Source: Candidatus Altarchaeales archaeon (lineage in GTDB: Archaea > Altiarchaeota > Altiarchaeia > IMC4 > QMZM01). Taken from it: a stretch of 12,930 bases of DNA. Within the stretch, counting starts at the first letter, position 1, and every line of letters begins with the position of its first letter. This document shows, one piece after another, positions 1 to 6,404 of the stretch. The position numbers were made by a program, and so were the translations under genes. The notes below the pieces were generated by a model. The model saw nothing but the letters and a program-made list of their open reading frames with translations. It was not told where the DNA came from and searched no databases. The stretch lies in NCBI GenBank assembly GCA_003663045.1, contig QMZG01000020.1, positions 1 to 12,930 of the forward strand. The letters run 5' to 3'.

Positions 1-29
1 AATCAATATAGATATAAGTGGGTGAAAAA

Positions 30-47
30 CAACCTTCAGAAAGGTTG
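30..47 (-). repeat. stem-loop shared with 1898-1915, terminator-like
   Basis: The plus strand reads CAACCTT-CAGA-AAGGTTG, a perfect 7-bp stem with a 4-base loop. The copy at 1898-1915, read on the opposite strand, is CAAACTT-CAGA-AAGTTTG. The only difference is one stem pair (C-G versus A-T), so pairing is conserved. Including flanks, 23 of 29 bases agree. On the minus strand the stem is followed by five T residues. Confidence 0.55.
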
Positions 48-65
48 ACCATCACAACGGGTATT

Positions 66-88
66 ACGAGGGTTCTACGAACCCTCGT
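66..88 (-). repeat. perfect 10-bp inverted repeat
   Basis: ACGAGGGTTC (66-75) and GAACCCTCGT (79-88) are exact reverse complements separated by three bases (TAC on plus, GTA on minus). The GC content of this stem is well above its AT-rich surroundings. It lies between the ribonuclease HII stop codon and the terminator-like stem-loop at 30-47, and probably forms part of the same RNA or repeat element. Confidence 0.6.
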
Positions 89-171
89 GAACGCATTACA
101 ACAAACCTAAAAACGTCCATTCAGAACCTATACCTACCATGTAAACCCATACTTTATAATACAATGAAAAA

Positions 172-849
172 TTAGAATTCATCCAGTGTAGTCTGCTTTT
201 TCCTATTCACGGTATTCCACGATCTTCTCACAAAATCCGGAAGTTCACCATTTCGCACCAGATTTTTTACAAATTCCTGGGTGATCTCATCAGAGGGATA
301 GCCAGAGCCAAATTCTCCATGTTTATTTTTTAGAATTTCTATCTCCCTGTCTCTTTCCACCTTTGCCAGGATGGAGGCTGCAGAGACCTCGATGTAGCGG
401 TCATCGGCTTTATGCTCTGAAATTATCTCAGGTATGGGCACTCCCTTCTTACTCAGGAACCATATTATCTTGTTCTTGAAATTCTCTGCTACACTGTCTG
501 CTGCATCAACGATAATCCTGTCCGGATTGTTATGCAGAGAGGATATCAGATCAGCAATTTTCATTGCCTCTATCACATTCAACGATACTTTCCTTCTCCT
601 GAGATCAATTTCCTGTGGATAAATCTTGGATAGACTCCATTCCAGAGCATATTCTTTAATCAATGGTTCCAGAGAAAGCCTTCTTGAGGGTGCTACCCTT
701 TTTGAATCCCTGATTTTCAAGCCGGCAAGTTTTTCTCTTCCTGTATCATCCAAGACCACACATCCCATTACCATGGGGCCTATTACAGGACCCCTGCCAG
801 ATTCGTCTATGCCGCAGACTATCATCTTTGTTCTTTGGTTTAACTTCAT
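172..849 (-). CDS. rnhB: ribonuclease HII
   Basis: Cleaves the RNA strand of RNA-DNA hybrids and incises at single ribonucleotides misincorporated in DNA; cytoplasmic, supports replication and genome repair. The family is clear from the N-terminal GIDESGRGPVIGP block (residues 13-25, with D15 and E16), DSKR (48-51), VDAAD (114-118, D115) and EHKADDRY followed by VSAASILAKVERD (145-167, D149). These give the four acidic metal ligands of archaeal RNase HII, and 217-225 residues is the normal length. Start: the first ATG (849) directly abuts a TATA-like sequence (852-863) and has no Shine-Dalgarno. A transcript from that box would begin near 830, so the ATG at 825 (residue 9, MIVCGIDESG) may be the true, nearly leaderless start. 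The gene is divergent from the membrane hydrolase gene and shows no sign of damage. Confidence 0.96.
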   Translation of the reverse strand: MKLNQRTKMIVCGIDESGRGPVIGPMVMGCVVLDDTGREKLAGLKIRDSKRVAPSRRLSLEPLIKEYALEWSLSKIYPQEIDLRRRKVSLNVIEAMKIADLISSLHNNPDRIIVDAADSVAENFKNKIIWFLSKKGVPIPEIISEHKADDRYIEVSAASILAKVERDREIEILKNKHGEFGSGYPSDEITQEFVKNLVRNGELPDFVRRSWNTVNRKKQTTLDEF

Positions 850-851
850 CT

Positions 852-863
852 ATATTAAATTTT
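852..863 (-). promoter_or_regulatory. TATA-like box for ribonuclease HII
   Basis: The minus strand reads AAAATTTAATATA just upstream of the first possible ATG. At the usual archaeal distance of about 25-28 bases from the box centre, transcription would begin near 830, between the ATG at 849 and the one at 825. This favours the downstream start. Inferred from base pattern and spacing only. Confidence 0.4.
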
Positions 864-895
864 CTGGATAAAAAACAATAATGATTTCTGAACTT

Positions 896-908
896 ATCAA
901 TATTATTT
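896..908 (+). promoter_or_regulatory. TATA-like box for the membrane hydrolase gene
   Basis: The AT-rich stretch TATCAATATTATT is centred about 27 bases before the ATG at 930, and no ribosome-binding site is visible. The arrangement fits a leaderless archaeal transcript. Confidence 0.4.
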
Positions 909-929
909 GCTAGGTTCTAATATGTTTCT

Positions 930-1679
930 ATGTTAGGTAAATACCATGTTTTGATAGCCTTTCTAATCACAGGTGTTTTATTATTTAATGCTTTTGACTA
1001 CAGAACTGATCAAGTAATTCTCTACATACTATTGTTAGGGATTATCGCTGGATCTCTCCTACCAGACGCTCTGGATGCTACGGATTCAGCAATGCGTTAC
1101 AAGAAGATGCGGGGTAAAGAGATGAAGTATTTTGAATTTTTTACAGTTATCAATCCTCTTCTTGCAGGAATTTCTAAGGTGCTTGCTTTTCCATTAACTT
1201 TCATCCTCAAGAAGAGATATGTTGGATTAAAATTTAGGCATAGGGGGATATGGCATAGTCTCTTAGGTGTTTCTATTATATCCCTGTCCTGGTTTATCCC
1301 TACGATTCTCTTTATCCTTCTTTGCTTTTTTCTTTTTCCAGAAATGGATACATTAATCTGGCTGATATTTCCCATCGGTTTGTTCACTGGCTCTCTTATC
1401 CATCTCCTTGAGGATAGTTTCACAGTTTCAGGTATAAACTGGATGTATCCTCTGCGAAAATTTCATGTATCTGGCAGGATAAAAACTATTGGGAAATACG
1501 ATCCACATTATAAAAAACTATCCTTTCTGGAGAAAAACGATACTATATTCTATTATTTTTTAGTTTTTTCTGTCTTGATTTTTTTCTTGGTTGAGGATAT
1601 TATCCTAATCTTCTTAGCTGTGCTATTGGAAGTAGGTCTTGCAGGTCTTATATTCGGGGTTAGAATTGAAACAACTTAA
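930..1679 (+). CDS. membrane-bound metal-dependent hydrolase (DUF457/YdjM family)
   Basis: A 249-residue multi-span membrane protein with the metal-site pattern of the YdjM/DUF457 family: an N-terminal His (H6 in KYHVLIAF), GSLLPDALDAT (41-51), HRGIWHSLLG (104-113, H104 and H109) and HLLEDSFTVSGINWMYPL (158-175, H158 and D162). These residues resemble the conserved ligands of phospholipase C/P1-nuclease-like membrane hydrolases. The natural substrate is not established for the family; membrane lipid or another envelope compound is a guess. Hydrophobic segments lie at about 7-21, 28-45, 111-135, 141-158 and a long C-terminal stretch at 205-243. The middle (55-105) is a basic cytoplasmic-looking loop. 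It stands alone, diverging from ribonuclease HII and converging on argS, with a probable leaderless start. Confidence 0.88.
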   Translation: MLGKYHVLIAFLITGVLLFNAFDYRTDQVILYILLLGIIAGSLLPDALDATDSAMRYKKMRGKEMKYFEFFTVINPLLAGISKVLAFPLTFILKKRYVGLKFRHRGIWHSLLGVSIISLSWFIPTILFILLCFFLFPEMDTLIWLIFPIGLFTGSLIHLLEDSFTVSGINWMYPLRKFHVSGRIKTIGKYDPHYKKLSFLEKNDTIFYYFLVFSVLIFFLVEDIILIFLAVLLEVGLAGLIFGVRIETT

Positions 1680-1773
1680 CCCCTTCCAGCCCAAGATCTA
1701 TCTTCATTATAGATTAAGATAAAAACGGTAAAGCTACCTCCCTTAATCCATTAACCGGATACATATATCACTC

Positions 1774-1779
1774 TTTTTT
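1774..1779 (+). terminator. T-run, possible archaeal terminator
   Basis: Six consecutive T residues on the plus strand, 95 bases after the stop codon of the membrane hydrolase gene. Archaeal RNA polymerase can terminate at T-runs without a hairpin. The call is weak, since the run is short. Confidence 0.25.
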
Positions 1780-1816
1780 CGGATACGGATGAAATATTAG
1801 AGAGGAATTCAATAAA

Positions 1817-1837
1817 GGGTATTTCGGAGAAATACTC
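1817..1837 (+). repeat. stem-loop with GGA triloop
   Basis: GGGTATTTC pairs with GAAATACTC (one G-U) around a GGA loop. It is the first of four successive hairpins in this gap and lies about 80 bases from the argS stop codon. Confidence 0.55.
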
Positions 1838-1853
1838 CATACTGATGACACGA

Positions 1854-1868
1854 CAGACCTTTGGTCTG
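1854..1868 (+). repeat. stem-loop with TTT triloop
   Basis: CAGACC and GGTCTG are perfect complements around TTT. It lies five bases from the next, bulged hairpin. Confidence 0.5.
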
Positions 1869-1872
1869 GCGT

Positions 1873-1897
1873 ATGTCGGAACGAAGTTCCGCCACAT
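1873..1897 (+). repeat. stem-loop with GAA triloop and CC bulge
   Basis: CGGAAC (1877-1882) pairs with GTTCCG (1886-1891) around GAA. The stem continues with ATGT (1873-1876) against ACAT (1894-1897) if CC (1892-1893) is bulged out, giving ten base pairs. Confidence 0.5.
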
Positions 1898-1915
1898 CAA
1901 ACTTTCTGAAGTTTG
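1898..1915 (+). repeat. stem-loop shared with 30-47
   Basis: CAAACTT and AAGTTTG pair around TCTG. This is the inverted-orientation copy of the stem-loop at 30-47, with one compensated base-pair difference. It ends two bases before the argS stop codon, so on the minus strand it is the first structure after argS. Confidence 0.55.
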
Positions 1916-1917
1916 TG

Positions 1918-3633
1918 TTACATCCTCTCTGGCGCCTCGATCCCTAATAAATTCAATCCATTATTCAGAACCTGTCTTGTGGCATCAACCAAGAGTAGCC
2001 TCCTACACTTTACCTTTTCCTCGGAGGGGAGCACAGGACAATACTTATAAAATTTGCTGAATTCTGAAGACAGTTGGTAGAGATAATTTGCCAGGATATT
2101 GGGTCTTCTTTCATTTGCGGTTTTTTCAACAATCTCTGGGAATCTCAAAATGCTTCTCGTAAGATTTTCCTCATCCCTCTCCAAATTCAGATCGATCTCA
2201 TCAACATTAATCTTATTCAAATCCATTTCTGATCTTCTGATGATACTGCAGCATCTGGCGTGAGCGTACTGTATATAGGGAGAGGCATCACCATCAAAGT
2301 TTAATGCCTCTTCCAACCTGAATGTAATCGGCTTCTGGGGGGATGTCTTAAGAATGTGATATTTTATCGCCCCTATCCCAATAACTGAGGCTACTTCCTT
2401 TGTGGCAATCTCTCTTTTCTCTATCTCTATCTCGGCCTTATTTATGGCATCTTCAAGAAGTATATCTACCGGGACGATCTGCCCCTTTCTCGTTGAGAGT
2501 TCTTCACCCTCAAAATTCACAAAGGAATAATGAACTACCTCCAGAGGAACCTTTATCTTATAAATTTCCTTTAAGATCGTACTCAATTCCCGAAATTCAA
2601 ACTTATGATCCTCGCCGAGAACATTTATCATCAAATCCCCAAGTTTGCTTTTTTGTAGATGATATGCCACATCTCTTGCAAGGTATACGGAGGTTCCATC
2701 CAATCTGGCGAGAATAGAAATTCCCTCCCTTCTCTCAAGTCCAAAGTCCTTGAGGTCGAGACCAAATCCCTTCTGGGTAGTCTTGGCATACTTGCTCTTT
2801 CTGAGAAATTCCAAAACGGCTGAGACATCACCACGTTTTATGTGATCGCTTTCGAAGTCAAATCTATCAAAATGGATTCCCAATTTCTGGAATATCTCCT
2901 TCTGTCCCTCCAAGCACCTCCTCGCCACATTACTTATCTCATCCAGTGCTGTCTCATCTCCAGACTCGGCCCTCTTTATATATTCTTGAACCCGCTTCCT
3001 GAATTCCGGATCTTCTTCAAATTTTCTATTCGCAGAAACATATTCAAAAAATATCTTGAAATCCTCTTTTTCTTTATAATTTCTATAATTTTCAATCGCA
3101 TCTTTATCTGGCTCTACTCCCTCCTTGATGCCCTGAGCGATTATGGCTATCTGTTTTCCCACATCATTCACATAGTAGTGAGTTTCAACATCATAGCCAG
3201 AAAAGGCAAGGATTCTGGCGAGAGAGTCGCCAATCAGGGAATTTCTCAATCTCCCTACATGCAATGGTCCAGATGGATTTATGGAGGTATGCTCAAGGAT
3301 TAGTTTTTTATTTTTCTTTTTGGATTTACCATATTCGCATTTTTTATTCATCAGATCCTTTAATAGTGGGATAATAATTCTGGAATAATTCAGAAAAAAA
3401 TTTACATAACCATTAACCGCTTCTACCTTTTTTATACTACCCGAAGGCTTTATCTTTTCTGTAATCTCTTCTGCTATCTCTCTCGGATTTCTTTTTAGTT
3501 TGGAAGCCAATCTAAATGCTATTGTTGATGTTAGATCTGCAATTAGTGACTCCTGAATTTCCTCCAGCATTAAGGATTCTCCAGAGGCTTTTTCCAGTAA
3601 CCCCTTGATCTCTTCTCTAATTTTTGTGTACAT
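1918..3633 (-). CDS. argS: arginyl-tRNA synthetase
   Basis: Class I synthetase that charges tRNA-Arg with arginine using ATP; cytoplasmic. Numbered from the ATG at 3633 (571 residues): the N-terminal tRNA-D-loop-recognising Add1-type domain spans about 1-105. The catalytic core begins with EHTSINPSGPLHVGRLRNSL (114-133, HVGR being the HIGH motif), continues through ETHYYVNDVGKQ and GEDHKFEF, and reaches STRKG (380-384), the KMSKS-like loop of archaeal ArgRS. The alpha-helical anticodon-binding domain carries SPYIQYAHARCCSIIRR (451-467) and ends in the typical GIEAPERM. An in-frame TTG at 3651 would add six residues, but it sits inside the TATA-like box, and archaeal ArgRS N-termini resemble the ATG version (MYTKIREEIK). 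The gene is complete. A shared hairpin abuts its stop codon. Confidence 0.97.
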   Translation of the reverse strand: MYTKIREEIKGLLEKASGESLMLEEIQESLIADLTSTIAFRLASKLKRNPREIAEEITEKIKPSGSIKKVEAVNGYVNFFLNYSRIIIPLLKDLMNKKCEYGKSKKKNKKLILEHTSINPSGPLHVGRLRNSLIGDSLARILAFSGYDVETHYYVNDVGKQIAIIAQGIKEGVEPDKDAIENYRNYKEKEDFKIFFEYVSANRKFEEDPEFRKRVQEYIKRAESGDETALDEISNVARRCLEGQKEIFQKLGIHFDRFDFESDHIKRGDVSAVLEFLRKSKYAKTTQKGFGLDLKDFGLERREGISILARLDGTSVYLARDVAYHLQKSKLGDLMINVLGEDHKFEFRELSTILKEIYKIKVPLEVVHYSFVNFEGEELSTRKGQIVPVDILLEDAINKAEIEIEKREIATKEVASVIGIGAIKYHILKTSPQKPITFRLEEALNFDGDASPYIQYAHARCCSIIRRSEMDLNKINVDEIDLNLERDEENLTRSILRFPEIVEKTANERRPNILANYLYQLSSEFSKFYKYCPVLPSEEKVKCRRLLLVDATRQVLNNGLNLLGIEAPERM

Positions 3634-3648
3634 TTCAGTTACATAAGT

Positions 3649-3660
3649 CAATAATATTAG
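3649..3660 (-). promoter_or_regulatory. TATA-like box for argS
   Basis: The minus strand reads CTAATATTATTG, about 20-25 bases before the ATG at 3633, with no ribosome-binding site between. This supports a leaderless transcript starting at or near that ATG, not at the TTG at 3651. Confidence 0.4.
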
Positions 3661-3687
3661 TAAATTAGGGATTAAATTGGTAAAACC

Positions 3688-3702
3688 AGTAGATTAACTA
3701 CT
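3688..3702 (-). terminator. weak hairpin between spoIIM-like gene and argS
   Basis: AGTAG and CTACT form a 5-bp stem with a 5-base loop, followed on the minus strand by GGTTTTACC. It lies 21 bases after the stop codon of the SpoIIM-like gene and before the argS promoter, so it could end the former transcript. The stem is short and AT-rich. Confidence 0.2.
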
Positions 3703-3722
3703 CACATCGTCATTGCCGTTAA

Positions 3723-4604
3723 TCAGCACAGGAGGGGTGTGATAAATACCTCTATTATACCTGCCAAAAACAAGAGCAGGATGGAGAGGATTATCAAATC
3801 TAAGGAATCTATTACTATACGCCAAAATTTCTTTGTTCTAAAGTCATGATTTACTACCGCTACTGAGATAATACCACCGGCCAATGCGCCCACAAAATAG
3901 GCAGATATCTCAAATACCCCATGGAGCATGTAACATAAGGTAATGGAGACAGACCAGTTGAAATAATTATAAATGAACTCCAAATGATTTTGGAAAGCAT
4001 ACATAGCGATATATCTCCTTAGTGTACTACCCACTGCTACCCCAATAACAGATGCATTCAGGGTTAGTATAAAGATAGCCCCCGCTCCATAGAGAAATGA
4101 GAATAGAATACAGAAGATTAGAACCATAAAGTTGTTTGATAATATCTTCTCTAATTCATTGATTTCTTGTGTAGCTTTGCCGACAGCAGTAGAACTCTTC
4201 TGTATGGACTCTATTATATCAATTTGAAAACCGAAGAGATTCTTTACAGAGTCTTCAGGTAGGATGGTAGGTAGGATTGTGAACCAAAATGAGTATGAAA
4301 TTAGCATCCCAATAAAAAGAAATAGGAACATAGAGAGGGCTTTTCCATGCTCTTTTATCAGAAATGTTTCCTTATGGACCATAAGATCCTTCTCTTCCTC
4401 CAACCTGATTGTTTTGGTCATTATCACAACCAATGGCATAGTAGTAAAAAATATACCTGCCAAACTTGCTGCCAAACCTGCATATCCCCCAAAGATTAAT
4501 AGCGCCAGAAATAAGCCAACGGTGGAGTAGAAAAATCCAACTAAGAACATTTCTGTTGGTGTTTTCTCCATCTTCGATGGCCTAATTATAGACTCCAGAA
4601 CCAT
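3723..4604 (-). CDS. stage II sporulation protein M-like membrane protein (SpoIIM/DUF95)
   Basis: A 293-residue integral membrane protein of the SpoIIM/DUF95 family, which is widespread in archaea that do not sporulate. In Bacillus SpoIIM acts in engulfment with a cell-wall hydrolase complex; the archaeal role is not known. Family marks are the N-terminal IIRPSKMEKTPTEMFLVGF (6-24), the LHGVFEISAYFVGALAGG segment (227-244), and the C-terminal DSLDLIILSILLLFLAGIIE with EVFITP (266-290). Hydrophobic segments lie at about 19-39, 42-63, 89-112, 158-185, 216-250 and 266-289, giving roughly six spans. The loop at 64-88 is charged, and a 40-residue hydrophilic loop (113-155) lies between the third and fourth spans. 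It diverges from the beta-propeller gene. ATG start at 4604; a TATA-like box lies about 38 bases upstream. Confidence 0.88.
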   Translation of the reverse strand: MVLESIIRPSKMEKTPTEMFLVGFFYSTVGLFLALLIFGGYAGLAASLAGIFFTTMPLVVIMTKTIRLEEEKDLMVHKETFLIKEHGKALSMFLFLFIGMLISYSFWFTILPTILPEDSVKNLFGFQIDIIESIQKSSTAVGKATQEINELEKILSNNFMVLIFCILFSFLYGAGAIFILTLNASVIGVAVGSTLRRYIAMYAFQNHLEFIYNYFNWSVSITLCYMLHGVFEISAYFVGALAGGIISVAVVNHDFRTKKFWRIVIDSLDLIILSILLLFLAGIIEVFITPLLC

Positions 4605-4636
4605 GGTATCTCTTATGAATCCCTATGGATTTTAGG

Positions 4637-4646
4637 AATATATTGA
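4637..4646 (-). promoter_or_regulatory. TATA-like box for the SpoIIM-like gene
   Basis: The minus strand reads TCAATATATT, centred 38 bases before the ATG at 4604, implying a leader of about a dozen bases. It shares the 97-base divergent gap with the beta-propeller promoter. Confidence 0.35.
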
Positions 4647-4660
4647 ATAATATTGCTTAT

Positions 4661-4671
4661 TACTATAAATC
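4661..4671 (+). promoter_or_regulatory. TATA-like box for the beta-propeller gene
   Basis: TACTATAAAT is a good archaeal TATA match, centred about 36 bases before the ATG at 4702. The expected start near 4692 leaves a short leader containing AAGGG next to the ATG. Confidence 0.45.
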
Positions 4672-4701
4672 ATTAAATGCATTAAAGGAACCTGTTAAGG
4701 G

Positions 4702-6399
4702 ATGAAAAAGATGAATGGAAAAATTTTCATTGCATTAACATTTCTGTTACTCTCAGGGGTGATAGTTTCTGCCGGCATCATGGATAGTGATTGGCCAATG
4801 ATTTATCACGATTTAGCACATACGGGATTTAGTAACGCTACCTCAAATTTTTCTATGGATAATATGGATCTATTATCGACCTTTGAAGCCCAAGGAAAGA
4901 TATCTGCCCCCATAGCGGTTGATATTAATAACGACGATATGGCTGAGATCCTATTTGGATCATCTGATAATAATTTGTATGTATTAAATTCAAATTGCGA
5001 AGAATTATGGACTTATAAGGCTGGGGGAGCGGTTTCAACACCCGCGGTCTTTGATCTGTGGAATAATACTAAATTAGAGATTCTCTTTGGGTCTTTGGAT
5101 AATAAACTCTATGCCTTAGACGCAAATGGAACGGAGATCTGGGTATATGAAACAAATGGGTCTATAACGACTTCACCCGTGGCAGTAAATCTTGACAATT
5201 CCCCCAATTTGGAGATTCTATTCGTATCTAATGATGAAAATCTCTATGTTCTAAACCCTCATGGGAAAAAGTTATGGGATTATCCATTATTTACTCGGGC
5301 GACAACGCCAGCTATAGGAGATATAAATTCCGATGGGAAATTGGATATCCTTCTCGGATCAATTAATAACAGATTATATGTCATAGATTTGCCAGATTTG
5401 AGGATTTGGAGCTTTCAAACAAGTGGTGATGTCCCCTCCCCAGTTGTAGCGAATATAGATGGATCTGGAGATCCAGAGATATTAATGGGTTCAGAGGATG
5501 GCCACCTATATTCTCTGTACTATAGGGAATATGAACGAGGTAGTGTTAGAAGATGTAATGAATTTACTGGAAATTGTACTGTAGAGCATATTAAATACTC
5601 TACTATCGCTAAGGATTGGGATTACGAAACATTTGATGGGATAGTTTCTACACCGGCAGTTGCAGATTTAGACAGAGATGGAAGAAAAGAGATTATTGTG
5701 GGGTCGAGGGATAAAGCATTATACATAATCAGTAATACCGGGAAGATTAGAAAAAGATACAGCATAAATGGTAGGGTCCTTTCCTCGCCGGCAATTGCAG
5801 ATCTGGATGGAGACAAAAAACCTGAAATAATCTTTGGCTCAGGGGATGGGATTTTCTATATTTTAAATTCCACTGGCTTTAGAAAATGGAGTTATGAAAC
5901 AGATGATGTTATTAAAGAACCACCGGCAGTTGCAGATTTAGACAGAGATGGAAACCTTGAGGTCCTTCTTGCATCTGGGAATAAACTTTATGTATTTGGT
6001 TATAAATCACTCCATATTGTTGGATCTACAACTACAACTTCTACAACCACAACTATCGTGATAACCTCTACAATACCTACTACAACTATTACTCCAGTCA
6101 CCATCGCTACAACGATCACTACAACAACTTCTACAACTACATCAATCAGTGTTATAGACATAACTAATGTCGGTTACCTCAACCTTTTATTAATCCTCTC
6201 TGTTGGTTTTCTACTTTTTACTTTGTCATTTGTTATATTTGATACCATATACAGTAATTTTATCTTAGCAAAAGAAGATAGAAGAAGGATTGAGGAGGAT
6301 CTTAGGGGGATTAGCAGGGGTGTTCTTGAAGAGAAGAAGAAAAGGAAAATTACTAGGAAAAGGAGAAAAGGAAAAATGAAAGATGAAGAGAAAAACTGA
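4702..6399 (+). CDS. secreted single-span PQQ-like/FG-GAP beta-propeller protein
   Basis: A 565-residue surface protein. It has a signal peptide (1-24), then a DWPMIYHDLAHTGFS opening (30-44) typical of PQQ-like propellers. Eight repeats follow with the core pattern ADLDxDGxxEIxxGSxDxxLYxLN, starting near 70, 113, 158, 202, 246, 317, 362 and 408. The Asp-rich DxDxDG loops suggest FG-GAP-type calcium sites, strongest in the last three repeats. Between repeats 5 and 6 an insert (about 273-305) carries two Cys (285 and 292). A Thr-rich stalk (442-480), probably O-glycosylated, precedes one membrane span (about 492-516) and a basic, charged cytoplasmic tail (525-565). No enzyme site is visible, so binding or adhesion is likelier than catalysis. 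It is monocistronic, converging with the next gene at five bases. Two repeats share an exact 33-base stretch. Confidence 0.88.
   Translation: MKKMNGKIFIALTFLLLSGVIVSAGIMDSDWPMIYHDLAHTGFSNATSNFSMDNMDLLSTFEAQGKISAPIAVDINNDDMAEILFGSSDNNLYVLNSNCEELWTYKAGGAVSTPAVFDLWNNTKLEILFGSLDNKLYALDANGTEIWVYETNGSITTSPVAVNLDNSPNLEILFVSNDENLYVLNPHGKKLWDYPLFTRATTPAIGDINSDGKLDILLGSINNRLYVIDLPDLRIWSFQTSGDVPSPVVANIDGSGDPEILMGSEDGHLYSLYYREYERGSVRRCNEFTGNCTVEHIKYSTIAKDWDYETFDGIVSTPAVADLDRDGRKEIIVGSRDKALYIISNTGKIRKRYSINGRVLSSPAIADLDGDKKPEIIFGSGDGIFYILNSTGFRKWSYETDDVIKEPPAVADLDRDGNLEVLLASGNKLYVFGYKSLHIVGSTTTTSTTTTIVITSTIPTTTITPVTIATTITTTTSTTTSISVIDITNVGYLNLLLILSVGFLLFTLSFVIFDTIYSNFILAKEDRRRIEEDLRGISRGVLEEKKKRKITRKRRKGKMKDEEKN
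5651..5683 (+). repeat. 33-base direct repeat, copy 1
   Basis: Exact copy of 5921-5953, in the same reading frame and 270 bases (90 codons) upstream. It encodes the PAVADLDRDG core of beta-propeller repeat 6. Identity at synonymous positions points to recent duplication or gene conversion. Confidence 0.85.
5921..5953 (+). repeat. 33-base direct repeat, copy 2
   Basis: Exact copy of 5651-5683, encoding the same core in beta-propeller repeat 8. The intervening repeat 7 (near 5789) is similar but diverged at several positions. Confidence 0.85.
6024..6145 (+). repeat. ACAACT-rich low-complexity tract coding the Thr-rich stalk
   Basis: Imperfect ACA/ACT/ACC triplets encode the Thr/Ser/Ile/Val/Pro-rich stalk of the beta-propeller protein (about residues 442-481). 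Such tracts can expand or shrink by slippage and typically act as glycosylated spacers between a surface domain and its membrane anchor. Confidence 0.7.
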
Positions 6400-6404
6400 G
6401 AACA

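Larger units (their letters stand above)
20..130 (-). ncRNA. candidate structured RNA or hairpin repeat, copy 1
   Basis: On the minus strand, downstream of the ribonuclease HII gene, two perfect stem-loops follow each other. The first has a 10-bp stem (66-75 with 79-88) and a GTA triloop. The second has a 7-bp stem (30-36 with 41-47) and a four-base loop, and is followed directly by TTTTT (29-25) on the minus strand, like an intrinsic terminator. A TATA-like box (TATTATAAAG, about 152-162) would place a transcription start near 130. The second stem-loop recurs at 1898-1915 with one compensated base-pair change. I infer a small RNA of about 100 bases. It could instead be the 3' end and terminator of the ribonuclease HII transcript, or a small mobile repeat. 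The RNA ends are estimates. Confidence 0.35.
1790..1917 (+). ncRNA. candidate structured RNA or hairpin repeat, copy 2
   Basis: The convergent gap between the membrane hydrolase gene and argS carries four consecutive stem-loops on about 100 bases. They are 1817-1837 (9 bp including one G-U, GGA loop), 1854-1868 (6 bp, TTT loop), 1877-1891 (6 bp, GAA loop, extendable by ATGT/ACAT at 1873-1876 and 1894-1897 across a CC bulge), and 1898-1915 (7 bp, TCTG loop). The last is the covarying copy of the stem-loop at 30-47. A TATA-like ACATATATC (1761-1769) would start transcription near 1790 on the plus strand. The 3' end then abuts or overlaps the end of argS in antisense. Alternatives are a terminator region for argS or a non-transcribed repeat. 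Ends are estimates. Confidence 0.4.

Noticed and set aside
66..88. T-arm of a tRNA (GGTTC within a stem-loop)
   Set aside because: The stem continues through the would-be T-loop with only a three-base loop, and no acceptor, D or anticodon arm is found nearby.
1842..1910. C/D-box guide RNA (TGATGA at 1843 and CTGA at 1906)
   Set aside because: Box-like words are present, but the interval is filled by strong hairpins, with no internal D'/C' boxes and no terminal stem around the boxes.
1845..2060. 71-residue plus-strand reading frame across the hairpins and the argS end
   Set aside because: It overlaps argS in antisense, its start lies in the hairpin cluster, and the product has no recognisable features.
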